A stretch of DNA of 64,000 nt, taken from assembly GCF_050948175.1 (NCBI RefSeq), contig NW_027490112.1:372001-436000 (forward strand), in the 5' to 3' direction. The position numbers and the translations under genes were made by a program. The notes beneath the pieces were generated by a model. The model did not search any database. It saw nothing but the letters and a program-made list of their open reading frames with translations, and was not told the origin of the DNA. This DNA comes from Xylocopa sonorina (taxonomy: Eukaryota > Arthropoda > Insecta > Hymenoptera > Apidae). This document shows positions 47,150 to 62,370 of this stretch, one piece after another. The first letter of the stretch is position 1, and the number at the start of each line of letters is the position of its first letter.

Positions 47150-50100
47150 TAATATGATTTGCGAAGGGTTATGTATTCCTCGTCTACACTTCAAATGAAT
47201 GTGAAAGCGACACTTCCTCGCTAGGAAATAGCGTTTGCAGATGTCTACGTATCGTAGCAATAGATTTCTAATGCTTCTTAAAACGCGACATCGCATCTCA
47301 TTTCTATGTTTCATGGTAGGATATAATATGATTTGCGAAGTCTCATGTATTCCTCGTCTACACTTCAAATGAATGTAAATGCGACACTTCCTTGCAAGGA
47401 AATAGCGTCTGCAGATGTCTACGTATCGTAGCAATAGAGTTCTTATGATTCTTAAAACGCGATATCGCATCTCATTTCTATGTTTCATGATAAGATATAA
47501 TATTCATTGCGAAGTGTTATGCATTCCTCGTCTACGATTCAAATGAATGTAAATACGACACTTCCTTACAAGGAAATAGCGTTTGCAGATGTCTAGGTAT
47601 CGTAGCAATAGAGTTCTAATGCTTCTTAAAACGCGATATCGCATCTCATTTCTATGTTTCATGGTAAGATATAATATGATTTGCGAATTGTTATGTATTC
47701 CTTGTCTGCACTTCAAATGAATGTAAATGCGACACTTCCTTGCAAGGGAATAGCGTTTGCAGATGTCTACGTATCGTAGCAATAGAGTTCTTATGATTCT
47801 TAAAACGCGATATTGCATCTCATATCTATGTTTCATGATAAGATATAATATTCATTGCGAAGTGTTATGCATTCCTCGTCTACGATTCAAATGAATGTAA
47901 ATGCGACACTTCCTTGCAAGGAAATAGCGTTTACAGATGTCTACCTATCGTAGCAATAGAGTTCTAATGCTTCTTAAAACGCGATATCGCATCTCATTTC
48001 TATGTTTCATGGTAAGATATAATATGATTTGCGAAGTGTTATGTATTCCTCGTCTACACTTCAAATGAATGTAAATGCGACACTTCCTTGCAAAGAAATA
48101 GCGTTTGCAGATGTCTACGTATCGTAGCAATAGATTCCTAATGCTTCTTAAAACGCGATATCGCATCTCATTTCTATGTTTCATGGTAAGATATAACATG
48201 ATTTGCGAAGTGTTATGTATTCATCGTCTACACTTCAAATGAATGTAAATGCGGCACTTCCTCGCTAGGAAATAGCGTTAGCAGATGTCTACGAATCGAA
48301 GCAATAGAGTTCAAATGCTTGTTAAAACGAGGTATTGCATCTCATATCTATGTTTTATGATAAGATATAATATTCATTTGTAAGTGTTATGCATTCCTCG
48401 TCTACGATTCAAATGAATGTAAATGCGACACTTCCTTGCAAGGAAATAGCGAATGCAGATGTCTACGTATCGTAGCAATAGAGTTTTTATGATTCTTAAA
48501 ACGCGATATCGCATCCCATTACTATGTTTCATGGTAAGATATAATATGATTTGCGAAGTGTTATGTATTCCTCGTCTACACTTCAAATGAATGTGAATGC
48601 CACACTTCCACGCTAGGAAATAGCGATTGCAGATGTCTACGTATCGTAGCAATAGAGTTCTTATGATTCTTAAAACGCGATATCGCATCTCATTTCTATG
48701 TTTCATGGTAAGATATAATATGATTTGCGAAGTGTTATGTATTCCTCGTCTACACTTCAAATGAATGTAAATGCGACACTTCCTTGCAAGCAAATAGCGT
48801 TTGCAGATGTCTACGTATCGAAGCAATACGGTTCTTATGATTCTTAAAACGCGATATCGCATCTCATTTCTATGTTTTATGGTAAGATATAATATTCATT
48901 GCGAAGCGTTATGCATTCCTCGTCTACGATTCAAATGAATGTAAATGCGACACTTCCTTGCAAGGAAATAGCGTTTGCAGATGTCTACGTATCGTAGCAA
49001 TAGAGTCTTTATGATTCTTAAAACTCGATATCGCATCTCATTTCTATATTTCACGGTAAGATATAATATGATTTGCGAAGTGTTATGTATTCCTCGTCTA
49101 CACTTCAAATGAATGTGAATGCGATACTTCCTCGCTAGGAAATAGCGTTTGCAGATGTCTACGTATCGTAGCATTAGCTTTCTAATGCTTCTTAAAACGC
49201 GATATCGCATCTCATTTCTATATTTCATGGTAAGATATAACATGATTTGCGAAGTGTCATGTATTCCTCGTCTACACTCCAAATGATTGTGAATGCGACA
49301 CTTCCTTGCTAGGAAATAGCGTCTGCAGATGTCTAGGTATCGTAGCAATAGAGTTCAAATGCTTCTTAAAACGAGATATTGCATTTCATATCTATGTTTC
49401 ATGATAAGATATAATATTCATTGCGAAGTGTTATGCATTCCACGTCTACGATTCAAATGAATGTAAATGCGACACTTCCTTGCAAGGAAATAGCGTTTGC
49501 TGATGTCTACGTATCGTAGCAATAGAGTTTTTATGATTCTTAAAACGCGATATCGCATCTCATTTCTATGTTTCATGGTAAGATATAATATGATTTGCGA
49601 AGTGTTATGCATTCCTCGTCTACACTTCAAATGAATGTGAATGCCACACTTCCTTGCAAGGAAATAGCGTTTACAGATGTCTACCTATCGTAGCAATAGA
49701 GTTCTAATGCTTCTTAAAACGCGATATCGCATCTCATTTCTATGTTTCATGGTAAGATATAATATGATTTGCGAAGTGTTATGTATTCCTCGTCTACACT
49801 TCAAATGAATGTAAATGCGACACTTCCTTGCGAAGAAATAGCGTTTGCAGATGTCTACGTATCGTAGCAATAGATTCCTAATGCTTCTTAAAACGCGATA
49901 TCGCATCACATTTCTATGTTTCATGGTAAGATATAACATGATTTGCGAAGTGTTGTGTATTCCTCGTCTACACTTCAAATGAATGTGAATGCGATACTTC
50001 CTCGCTAGGAAATTGCGTTTGCAGATGTGTACGTATCGTAGCAATAGCATTCTAATGCTTCTTAAAACGCGATATCGCACCTCATTTCTATGTTTCATGG

Positions 50101-51960
50101 TAAGATATAATATGATTTGCGAAGTGTTAAATATTCCTCGTCTACACTTCAAATGAATGTAAATGCGGCACTTCCTTGCTAGGAAATAGTGTCTGCAGAT
50201 GTCTAGGTATCGTAGCGATAGAGTTCTAATGCTTCTTAAAACGCGATATCGCATCTCATTTCTATGTTTCATGGTAAGATATAATATGATTTGCGAAGTG
50301 TTATATATTCCTCGTCTACACTTCAAATGAATGTAAATGCGGCACTTCCTTGCTAGGAAATAGTGTCTGCAGATGTCTAGGTATCGTAGCGATAGAGTTC
50401 TAATGCTTCTTAAAACGCGATATCGCATCTCATTTCTATGTTTCATGGTAAGATATAATATGATTTGCGAAGTGGTATGTATTCCTCGTCTACACTTCAA
50501 ATGAATGTAATTGCGACACTTCCTTGCTCGGAAATAGTGTCTGCAGATGTCTAGGCATCGTAGCGATAGCATTCTAATGCTTCTTAAAACGCGATATCGC
50601 ATCTCATTTCTATGTTTCATGGTAAGATATAATATGATTTGCGAAGGGTTATGTATTCCTCGTCTACACTTCAAATGAATGTGAAAGCGACACTTCCTCG
50701 CTAGGAAATAGCGTTTGCAGATGTCTACGTATCGTAGCAATAGATTTCTAATGCTTCTTAAAACGCGATATCGCATCTCATTTCTATGTTTCATGGTAGG
50801 ATATAATATGATTTGCGAAGTCTCATGTATTCCTCGTCTACACTTCAAATGAATGTAAATGCGACACTTCCTTGCAAGGAAATAGCGTCTGCAGATGTCT
50901 ACGTATCGTAGCAATAGAGTTCTTATGATTCTTAAAACGCGATATCGCATCTCATTTCTATGTTTCATGATAAGATATAATATTCATTGCGAAGTGTTAT
51001 GCATTCCGCGTCTACGATTCAAATGAATGTAAATACGACACTTCCTTGCAAGGAAATAGCGTTTGCAGATGTCTAGGTATCGTAGCAATAGAGTTCTAAT
51101 GCTTCTTAAAACGCGATATCGCATTTCATTTCTATGTTTCATGGTAAGATATAATATGATTTGCGAATTGTTATGTATTCCTTGTCTGCACTTCAAATGA
51201 ATGTAAATGCGACACTTCCTTGCAAGGGAATAGCGTTTGCAGATGTCTACGTATCGTAGCAATAGAGTTCTTATGATTCTTAAAACGCGATATTGCATCT
51301 CATATCTATGTTTCATGATAAGATATAATATTCATTGCGAAGTGTTATGCATTCCTCGTCTACGATTCAAATGAATGTAAATGCGACACTTCCTTGCAAG
51401 GAAATAGCGTTTACAGATGTCTACCTACCGTAGCAATAGAGTTCTAATGCTTCTTAAAACGCGATATCGCATCTCATTTCTATGTTTCATGGTAAGATAT
51501 AATATGATTTGCGAAGTGTTATGTATTCCTCGTCTACACTTCAAATGAATGTAAATGCGACACTTCCTTGCAAAGAAACAGCATTTGCAGATGTCTACGT
51601 ATCGTAGCAATAGATTCCTAATGCTTCTTAAAACGCGATATCGCATCTCATTTCTATGTTTCATGGTAAGATATAACATGATTTGCGAAGTGTTATGTAT
51701 TCATCGTCTACACTTCAAATGAATGTAAATGCGGCACTTCCTCGCTAGGAAATAGCGTTAGCAGATGTCTACGAATCGAAGCAATAGAGTTCAAATGCTT
51801 GTTAAAACGAGGTATTGCATCTCATATCTATGTTTTATGATAAGATATAATATTCATTTGGAAGTGTTATGCATTCCTCGTCTACGATTCAAATGAATGT
51901 AAATGCGACACTTCCTTGCAAGGAAATAGCGTTTGCAGATGTCTACGTATCGTAGCAATA
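47150..51960 (+). repeat. Earlier 20-monomer (3,480-bp) spaced duplicate blocks
   Basis: 47,150-48,480 matches 50,630-51,960 at an offset of exactly 3,480 bp. Shared rare variants include GCGAAGGGTTATG (47,161/50,641), GAATTGTTATGTATTCCTTG (47,686/51,166) and GTTAGCAGATGTCTACGAAT (48,277/51,757). There are more differences than in the 55-62 kb pair, so this is an older event with the same spacing. Confidence 0.8.
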
Positions 51961-54900
51961 GAGTTTTTATGATTCTTAAAACGCGATATCGCATCCCATT
52001 TCTATGTTTCATGGTAAGATATAATATGATTTGCGAAGTGTTATGTATTCCTCATCTACACTTCAAATGAATGTAAATGCGACACTTCCTTGCTAGGAAA
52101 TAGTGTCTGCAGATGTCTAGGTATCGTAGCGATAGAGTTCTAATGCTTCTTAAAACGCGATATCGCATCTAATTTCTATGTTTCATGGTAAGATATAATA
52201 TGATTTGCGAAGTGTTATATATTCCTCGTCTACACTTCAAATGAATGTAAATGCGGCACTTCCTTGCTAGGAAATAGTGTCTGCAGATGTCTAGGTATCG
52301 TAGCGATAGAGTTCTTATGATTCTTAAAACGCGATATCGCATCTCATTTCTATGTTTCATAGTAAGATATAATATGATTTGCGAAGTGTTATGTATTCCT
52401 CGTCTACACTTCAAATGAATGTAAATGCGACACTTCCTTGCAAGCAAATAGCGTTTGCAGATGTCTACGTATCGAAGCAATAGAGTTCTTATGATTCTTA
52501 AAACGCGATATCGCATCTCATATCTATGTTTCATGATAAGATATAATATTCATTGCGAAGTGTTATGCATTCCTCGTCTACGATTCAAATGAATGTAGAT
52601 GCGACACTTCCTTGCAAGGAAATAGCGTTTACAGATGTCTTCCTATCGTAGCAATAGAGTTCTAATGCTTCTTAAAACGCGATATCGCATCTCATTTCTA
52701 TGGTTCATGGTAAGATATAATATGATTTGCGAAGTGTTATGTATTCCTCGTCTACACTTCAAATGAATGTAATTGCGACACTTCCTTGCTCGGAAATAGT
52801 GTCTGCAGATGTCTAGGCATCGTAGCGATAGCATTCTAATGCTTCTTAAAACGCGATATCGCATCTCATTTCTATGTTTCATGGTAAGATATAATATGAT
52901 TTGCGAAGGGTTATGTATTCCTCGTCTACACTTCAAATGAATGTGAAAGCGACACTTCCTCGCTAGGAAATAGCGTTTGCAGATGTCTACGTATTGTAGC
53001 AATAGATTTCTAATGCTTCTTAAAACGCGATATCGCATCTCATTTCTATGTTTCATGGTAGGATATAATATGACTTGCGAAGTCTCATGTATTCCTCGTC
53101 TACACTTCAAATGAATGTAAATGCGACACTTCCTTGCAAGGAAATAGCGTCTGCAGATGTCTACGTATCGTAGCAATAGAGTTCTTACGATTCTTAAAAC
53201 GCGATATCGCATCTCATTTCTATGTTTCATGATAAGATATAATATTCATTGCGAAGTGTTATGCATTCCTCGTCTACGATTCAAATGAATGTAAATACGA
53301 CACTTCCTTGCAAGGAAATAGCGTTTGCAGGTGTCTAGGTATCGTAGCAATAGAGTTCTTATGATTCTTAAAAAGCGATATCGCATCTCATATCTATGTT
53401 TTATGATAAGATATAATATTCATTTGGAAGTGTTATGCATTCCTCGTCTACGTTTCAAATGAATGTAAATGCGACACTTCCTTGCAAGGAAATAGCGTTT
53501 GCAGATGTCTACGTATCGTAGCAATAGAGTTTTTATGATTCTTAAAACGCGATATCGCATCTCATTTCTATGTTTCATGATAAGATATAATATTCATTGC
53601 GAAGTGTTATGCATTCCTCGTCTACGATTCAAATGAATGTAAATGCGACACTTCCTTGCAAGGAAATAGCGTTTACAGATGTCTACCTATCGTAGCAATA
53701 GAGTTCTAATGCTTCTTAAAACGCGATATCGCATCTCATTTCTATGTTTCATGGTAAGATATAATATGATTTGCGAAGTGTTATGTATTCCTCGTCTACA
53801 CTTCAAATGAATGTAAATGCGACACTTCCTTGCGAAGAAATAGCGTTTGCAGATGTCTACGTATCGTAGCAATAGATTCCTAATGCTTCTTAAAACGCGA
53901 TATCGCATCACATTTCTATGTTTCATGGTAAGATATAACATGATTTGCGAAGTGTTGTGTATTCCTCGTCTACACTTCAAATGAATGTGAATGCGATACT
54001 TCCTCGCTAGGAAATTGCGTTTGCAGATGTGTACGTATCGTAGCAATAGCTTTCTAATGCTTCTTAAAACGCGATATCGCACCTCATTTCTATGTTTCAT
54101 GGTAAGATATAATATGATTTGCGAAGTGTTAAATATTCCTCGTCTACACTTCAAATGAATGTAAATGCGGCACTTCCTTGCTAGGAAATAGTGTCTGCAG
54201 ATGTCTAGGTATCGTAGCGATAGAGTTCTAATGCTTCTTAAAACGCGATATCGCATCTCATTTCTATGTTTCATGGTAAGATATAATATGATTTGCGAAG
54301 TGTTATATATTCCTCGTCTACACTTCAAATGAATGTAAATGCGGCACTTCCTTGCTAGGAAATAGTGTCTGCAGATGTCTAGGTATCGTAGCGATAGAGT
54401 TCTAATGCTTCTTAAAACGCGATATCGCATCTCATTTCTATGTTTCATGGTAAGATATAATATGATTTGCGAAGTGGTATGTATTCCTCGTCTACACTTC
54501 AAATGAATGTAATTGCGACACTTCCTTGCTCGGAAATAGTGTCTGCAGATGTCTAGGCATCGTAGCGATAGCATTCTAATGCTTCTTAAAACGCGATATC
54601 GCATCTCATTTCTATGTTTCATGGTAAGATATAATATGATTTGCGAAGGGTTATGTATTCCTCGTCTACACTTCAAATGAATGTGAAAGCGACACTTCCT
54701 CGCTAGGAAATAGCGTTTGCAGATGTCTACGTTTCGTAGCAATAGATTTCTAATGCTTCTTAAAACGCGATATCGCATCTCACTTCTATGTTTCATGGTA
54801 GGATATAATATGATTTGCGAAGTCTCATGTATTCCTCGTCTACACTTCAAATGAATGTAAATGCGACACTTCCTTGCAAGGAAATAGCGTCTGCAGATGT

Positions 54901-56312
54901 CTACGTATCGTAGCAATAGAGTTCTTATGATTCTTAAAACGCGATATCGCATCTCATTTCTATGTTTCATGATAAGATATAATATTCATTGCGAAGTGTT
55001 ATGCATTCCGCGTCTACGATTCAAATGAATGTAAATACGACACTTCCTTGCAAGGAAATAGCGTTTGCAGATGTCTAGGTATCGTAGCAATAGAGTTCTA
55101 ATGCTTCTTAAAACGCGATATCGCATCTCATTTCTATGTTTCATGGTAAGATATAATATGATTTGCGAATTGTTATGTATTCCTTGTCTGCACTTCAAAT
55201 GAACGTAAATGCGACACTTCCTTGCAAGGGAATAGCGTTTGCAGATGTCTACGTATCGTAGCAATAGAGTTCTTATGATTCTTAAAACGCGATATTGCAT
55301 CTCATATCTATGTTTCATGATAAGATATAATATTCATTGCGAAGTGTTATGCATTCCTCGTCTACGATTCAAATGAATGTAAATGCGACACTTCCTTGCA
55401 AGGAAATAGCGTTTACAGATGTCTACCTACCGTAGCAATAGAGTTCTAATGCTTCTTAAAACGCGATATCGCATCTCATTTCTATGTTTCATGGTAAGAT
55501 ATAATATGATTTGCGAAGTGTTATGTATTCCTCGTCTACACTTCAAATGAATGTAAATGCGACACTTCCTTGCAAAGAAACAGCATTTGCAGATGTCTAC
55601 GTATCGTAGCAATAGATTCCTAATGCTTCTTAAAACGCGATATCGCATCTCATTTCTATGTTTCATGGTAAGATATAACATGATTTGCGAAGTGTTATGT
55701 ATTCATCGTCTACACTTCAAATGAATGTAAATGCGGCACTTCCTCGCTAGGAAATAGCGTTAGCAGATGTCTACGAATCGAAGCAATAGAGTTCAAATGC
55801 TTGTTAAAACGAGGTATTGCATCTCATATCTATGTTTTATGATAAGATATAATATTCATTTGGAAGTGTTATGCATTCCTCGTCTACGATTCAAATGAAT
55901 GTAAATGCGACACTTCCTTGCAAGGAAATAGCGTTTGCAGATGTCTACGTATCGTAGCAATAGAGTTTTTATGATTCTTAAAACGCGATATCGCATCCCA
56001 TTTCTATGTTTCATGGTAAGATATAATATGATTTGCGAAGTGTTATGTATTCCTCATCTACACTTCAAATGAATGTAAATGCGACACTTCCTTGCTAGGA
56101 AATAGTGTCTGCAGATGTCTAGGTATCGTAGCGATAGAGTTCTAATGCTTCTTAAAACGCGATATCGCATCTCATTTCTATGTTTCATGGTAAGATATAA
56201 TATGATTTGCGAAGTGTTATATATTCCTCGTCTACACTTCAAATGAATGTAAATGCGGCACTTCCTTGCTAGGAAATAGTGTCTGCAGATGTCTAGGTAT
56301 CGTAGCGATAGA
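49652..56312 (+). repeat. 23-monomer (4,002-bp) offset duplication
   Basis: 49,652-52,310 corresponds to 53,654-56,312 at an offset of 4,002 bp (23 x 174). Shared rare variants include CCTTGCGAAGAAATAG (49,828/53,830), GCAGATGTGTACGTATCG (50,021/54,023), GTTAAATATTCC (50,126/54,128) and CCTCATCTACAC (52,050/56,052). The blocks diverge after about 52,310, where GTTCTTATGA replaces GTTCTAATGC. Confidence 0.85.
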
Positions 56313-59300
56313 GTTCTAATGCTTCTTAAAACGCGATATCGCATCTCATTTCTATGTTTCATGGTAAGATATAATATGATTTGCGAAGTGGTATGTATTC
56401 CTCGTCTACACTTCAAATGAATGTAATTGCGACACTTCCTTGCTCGGAAATAGTGTCTGCAGATGTCTAGGCATCGTAGCGATAGCATTCTAATGCTTCT
56501 TAAAACGCGATATCGCATCTCATTCCTATGTTTCATGGTAAGATATAATATGATTTGCGAAGGGTTATGTATTCCTCGTCTACACTTCAAATGAATGTGA
56601 AAGCGACACTTCCTCGCTAGGAAATAGCGTTTGCAGATGTCTACGTATCGTAGCAATAGATTTCTAATGCTTCTTAAAACGCGATATCGCATCTCATTTC
56701 TATGTTTCATGGTAGGATATAATATGATTTGCGAAGTCTCATGTATTCCTCGTCTGCACTTCAAATGAATGTAAATGCGACACTTCCTTGCAAGGAAATA
56801 GCGTCTGCAGATGTCTACGTATCGTAGCAATAGAGTTCTTATGATTCTTAAAACGCGATATCGCATCTCATTTCTATGTTTCATGATAAGATATAATATT
56901 CATTGCGAAGTGTTATGCATTCCTCGTCTACGATTCAAATGAATGTAAATACGACACTTCCGTGCAAGGAAATAGCGTTTGCAGATGTCTAGGTATCGTA
57001 GCAATAGAGTTCTAATGCTTCTTAGAACGCGATATCGCATCTCATTTCTATGTTTCATGGTAAGATATAATATGATTTGCGAATTGTTATGTATTCCTTG
57101 TCTGCACTTCAAATGAATGTAAATGCGACACTTCCTTGCAAGGGAATAGCGTTTGCAGATATCTACGTATCGTAGCAATAGAGTTCTTATGATTCTTAAA
57201 ACGCGATATTGCATCTCATATCTATGTTTCATGATAAGATATAATATTCATTGCGAAGTGTTATGCATTCCTCGTCTACGACTCAAATGAATGTAAATGC
57301 GACACTTCCTTGCAAGGAAATAGCGTTTACAGATGTCTACCTATCGTAGCAATAGAGTTCTAATGCTTCTTAAAACGCGATATCGCATCTCATTTCTATG
57401 TTTCATGGTAAGATATAATATGATTTGCGAAGTGTTATGTATTCCTCGTCTACACTTCAAATGAATGTAAATGCGACACTTCCTTGCAAAGAAATAGCGT
57501 TTGCAGATGTCTACGTATCGTAGCAATAGATTCCTAATGCTTCTTAAAACGCGATATCGCATCTCATTTCTATGTTTCATGGTAAGATATAACATGATTT
57601 GCGAAGTGTTATGTATTCATCGTCTACACTTCAAATGAATGTAAATGCGGCACTTCCTCGCTAGGAAATAGCGTTTGCAGATGTCTACGAATCGAAGCAA
57701 TAGAGTTCAAATGCTTGTTAAAACGAGGTATTGCATCTCATATCTATGTTTTATGATAAGATATAATATTCATTTGGAAGTGTTATGCATTCCTCGTCTA
57801 CGATTCAAATGAATGTAAATGCGACACTTCCTTGCAAGGAAATAGCGTTTGCAGATGTCTACGTATCGTAGCAATAGAGTTTTTATGATTCTTAAAACGC
57901 GATATCGCATCCCATTTCTATGTTTCATGGTAAGATATAATATGATTTGCGAAGTGTTATGTATTCCTCGTCTACACTTCAAATGAATGTAAATGCGACA
58001 CTTCCTTGCTAGGAAATAGTGTCTGCAGATGTCTAGGTATCGTAGCGATAGAGTTCTAATGCTTCTTAAAACGCGATATCGCATCCCATTTCTATATTTC
58101 ATTGTAAGATATAATATGATTTGCGAAGTGTTATGTATTCCTCGTCTACACTTCAAATGAATGTGAATGCCACACTTCCATGCTAGGAAATAGCGTTTGC
58201 AGATGTCTACGTATCGTAGCAATAGAGTTCTTATGATTCTTAAAACGCGATATCGCATCTCATTTCTATGTTTCATAGTAAGATATAATATGATTTGCGA
58301 AGTGTTATGTATTCCTCGTCTACACTTCAAATGAATGTAAATGCGACACTTCCTTGCAAGCAAATAGCGTTTGCAGATGTCTACGTATCGAAGCAATAGA
58401 GTTCTTATGATTCTTAAAACGCGATATCGCATCTCATATCTATGTTTCATGATAAGATATAATATTCATTGCGAAGTGTTATGCATTCCTCGTCTACGAT
58501 TCAACTGAATGTAGATGCGACACTTCCTTGCAAGGAAATAGCGTTTACGGATGTCTTCCTATCGTAGCAATAGAGTTCTAATGCTTCTTAAAACGCGATA
58601 TCGCATCTCATTTCTATGGTTCATGGTAAGATATAATATGATTTGCGAAGTGTTATGTATTCCTCGTCTACACTTCAAATGAATGTAATTGCGACACTTC
58701 CTTGCTCGGAAATAGTGTCTGCAGATGTCTAGGCATCGTAGCGATAGCATTCTAATGCTTCTTAAAACGCGATATCGCATCTCATTTCTATGTTTCATGG
58801 TAAGATATAATATGATTTGCGAAGGGTTATGTATTCCTCGTCTACACTTCAAATGAATGTGAAAGCGACACTTCCTCGCTAGGAAATAGCGTTTACAGAT
58901 GTCTACCTACCGTAGCAATAGAGTTCTAATGCTTCTTAAAACGCGATATCGCATCTCATTTCTATGTTTCATGGTAAGATATAATATGATTTGCGAAGTG
59001 TTATGTATTCCTCGTCTACACTTCAAATGAATGTAAATGCGACACTTCCTTGCAAAGAAACAGCATTTGCAGATGTCTACGTATCGTAGCAATAGATTCC
59101 TAATGCTTCTTAAAACGCGATATCGCATCTCATTTCTATGTTTCATGGTAAGATATAACATGATTTGCGAAGTGTTATGTATTCATCGTCTACACTTCAA
59201 ATGAATGTAAATGCGGCACTTCCTCGCTAGGAAATAGCGTTAGCAGATGTCTACGAATCGAAGCAATAGAGTTCAAATGCTTGTTAAAACGAGGTATTGC

Positions 59301-62300
59301 ATCTCATATCTATGTTTTATGATAAGATATAATATTCATTTGGAAGTGTTATGCATTCCTCGTCTACGATTCAAATGAATGTAAATGCGACACTTCCTTG
59401 CAAGGAAATAGCGTTTGCAGATGTCTACGTATCGTAGCAATAGAGTTTTTATGATTCTTAAAACGCGATATCGCATCCCATTTCTATGTTTCATGGTAAG
59501 ATATAATATGATTTGCGAAGTGTTATGTATTCCTCATCTACACTTCAAATGAATGTAAATGCGACACTTCCTTGCTAGGAAATAGTGTCTGCAGATGTCT
59601 AGGTATCGTAGCGATAGAGTTCTAATGCTTCTTAAAACGCGATATCGCATCTCATTTCTATGTTTCATGGTAAGATATAATATGATTTGCGAAGTGTTAT
59701 ATATTCCTCGTCTACACTTCAAATGAATGTAAATGCGGCACTTCCTTGCTAGGAAATAGTGTCTGCAGATGTCTAGGTATCGTAGCGATAGAGTTCTAAT
59801 GCTTCTTAAAACGCGATATCGCATCTCATTTCTATGTTTCATGGTAAGATATAATATGATTTGCGAAGTGGTATGTATTCCTCGTCTACACTTCAAATGA
59901 ATGTAATTGCGACACTTCCTTGCTCGGAAATAGTGTCTGCAGATGTCTAGGCATCGTAGCGATAGCATTCTAATGCTTCTTAAAACGCGATATCGCATCT
60001 CATTCCTATGTTTCATGGTAAGATATAATATGATTTGCGAAGGGTTATGTATTCCTCGTCTACACTTCAAATGAATGTGAAAGCGACACTTCCTCGCTAG
60101 GAAATAGCGTTTGCAGATGTCTACGTATCGTAGCAATAGATTTCTAATGCTTCTTAAAACGCGATATCGCATCTCATTTCTATGTTTCATGGTAGGATAT
60201 AATATGATTTGCGAAGTCTCATGTATTCCTCGTCTGCACTTCAAATGAATGTAAATGCGACACTTCCTTGCAAGGAAATAGCGTCTGCAGATGTCTACGT
60301 ATCGTAGCAATAGAGTTCTTATGATTCTTAAAACGCGATATCGCATCTCATTTCTATGTTTCATGATAAGATATAATATTCATTGCGAAGTGTTATGCAT
60401 TCCTCGTCTACGATTCAAATGAATGTAAATACGACACTTCCTTGCAAGGAAATAGCGTTTGCAGATGTCTAGGTATCGTAGCAATAGAGTTCTAATGCTT
60501 CTTAGAACGCGATATCGCATCTCATTTCTATGTTTCATGGTAAGATATAATATGATTTGCGAATTGTTATGTATTCCTTGTCTGCACTTCAAATGAATGT
60601 AAATGCGACACTTCCTTGCAAGGGAATAGCGTTTGCAGATATCTACGTATCGTAGCAATAGAGTTCTTATGATTCTTAGAACGCGATATTGCATCTCATA
60701 TCTATGTTTCATGATAAGATATAATATTCATTGCGAAGTGTTATGCATTCCTCGTCTACGACTCAAATGAATGTAAATGCGACACTTCCTTGCAAGGAAA
60801 TAGCGTTTACAGATGTCTACCTATCGTAGCAATAGAGTTCTAATGCTTCTTAAAACGCGATATCGCATCTCATTTCTATGTTTCATGGTAAGATATAATA
60901 TGATTTGCGAAGTGTTATGTATTCCTCGTCTACACTTCAAATGAATGTAAATGCGACACTTCCTTGCAAAGAAATAGCGTTTGCAGATGTCTACGTATCG
61001 TAGCAATAGATTCCTAATGCTTCTTAAAACGCGATATCGCATCTCATTTCTATGTTTCATGGTAAGATATAACATGATTTGCGAAGTGTTATGTATTCAT
61101 CGTCTACACTTCAAATGAATGTAAATGCGGCACTTCCTCGCTAGGAAATAGCGTTTGCAGATGTCTACGAATCGAAGCAATAGAGTTCAAATGCTTGTTA
61201 AAACGAGGTATTGCATCTCATATCTATGTTTTATGATAAGATATAATATTCATTTGGAAGTGTTATGCATTCCTCGTCTACGATTCAAATGAATGTAAAT
61301 GCGACACTTCCTTGCAAGGAAATAGCGTTTGCAGATGTCTACGTATCGTAGCAATAGAGTTTTTATGATTCTTAAAACGCGATATCGCATCCCATTTCTA
61401 TGTTTCATGGTAAGATATAATATGATTTGCGAAGTGTTATGTATTCCTCGTCTACACTTCAAATGAATGTAAATGCGACACTTCCTTGCTAGGAAATAGT
61501 GTCTGCAGATGTCTAGGTATCGTAGCGATAGAGTTCTAATGCTTCTTAAAACGCGATATCGCATCCCATTTCTATATTTCATTGTAAGATATAATATGAT
61601 TTGCGAAGTGTTATGTATTCCTCGTCTACACTTCAAATGAATGTGAATGCCACACTTCCACGCTAGGAAATAGCGTTTGCAGATGTCTACGTATCGTAGC
61701 AATAGAGTTCTTATGATTCTTAAAACGCGATATCGCATCTCATTTCTATGTTTCATAGTAAGATATAATATGATTTGCGAAGTGTTATGTATTCCTCGTC
61801 TACACTTCAAATGAATGTAAATGCGACACTTCCTTGCAAGCAAATAGCGTTTGCAGATGTCTACGTATCGAAGCAATAGAGTTCTTATGATTCTTAAAAC
61901 GCGATATCGCATCTCATATCTATGTTTCATGATAAGATATAATATTCATTGCGAAGTGTTATGCATTCCTCGTCTACGATTCAACTGAATGTAGATGCGA
62001 CACTTCCTTGCAAGGAAATAGCGTTTACGGATGTCTTCCTATCGTAGCAATAGAGTTCTAATGCTTCTTAAAACGCGATATCGCATCTCATTTCTATGGT
62101 TCATGGTAAGATATAATATGATTTGCGAAGTGTTATGTATTCCTCGTCTACACTTCAAATGAATGTAATTGCGACACTTCCTTGCTCGGAAATAGTGTCT
62201 GCAGATGTCTAGGCATCGTAGCGATAGCATTCTAATGCTTCTTAAAACGCGATATCGCATCTCATTTCTATGTTTCATGGTAAGATATAATATGATTTGC

Positions 62301-62370
62301 GAAGGGTTATGTATTCCTCGTCTACACTTCAAATGAATGTGAAAGCGACACTTCCTCGCTAGGAAATAGC
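55411..62370 (+). repeat. Recent tandem duplication of a 20-monomer unit (2 x 3,480 bp)
   Basis: Unit 1 (55,411-58,890) and unit 2 (58,891-62,370) are nearly identical. By eye I saw only a few changes, at about 58,171/61,651 (T/C), 56,962/60,442 (G/T) and 57,209/60,689 (A/G). The junction is visible at 58,881-58,895: a monomer beginning CTCGCTAGGAAATAGCG switches to GTTTACAGATGTCTACCTACCG, which starts unit 1. After unit 2 the sequence resumes like that after 52,975. This is an in-register unequal exchange. Confidence 0.9.
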
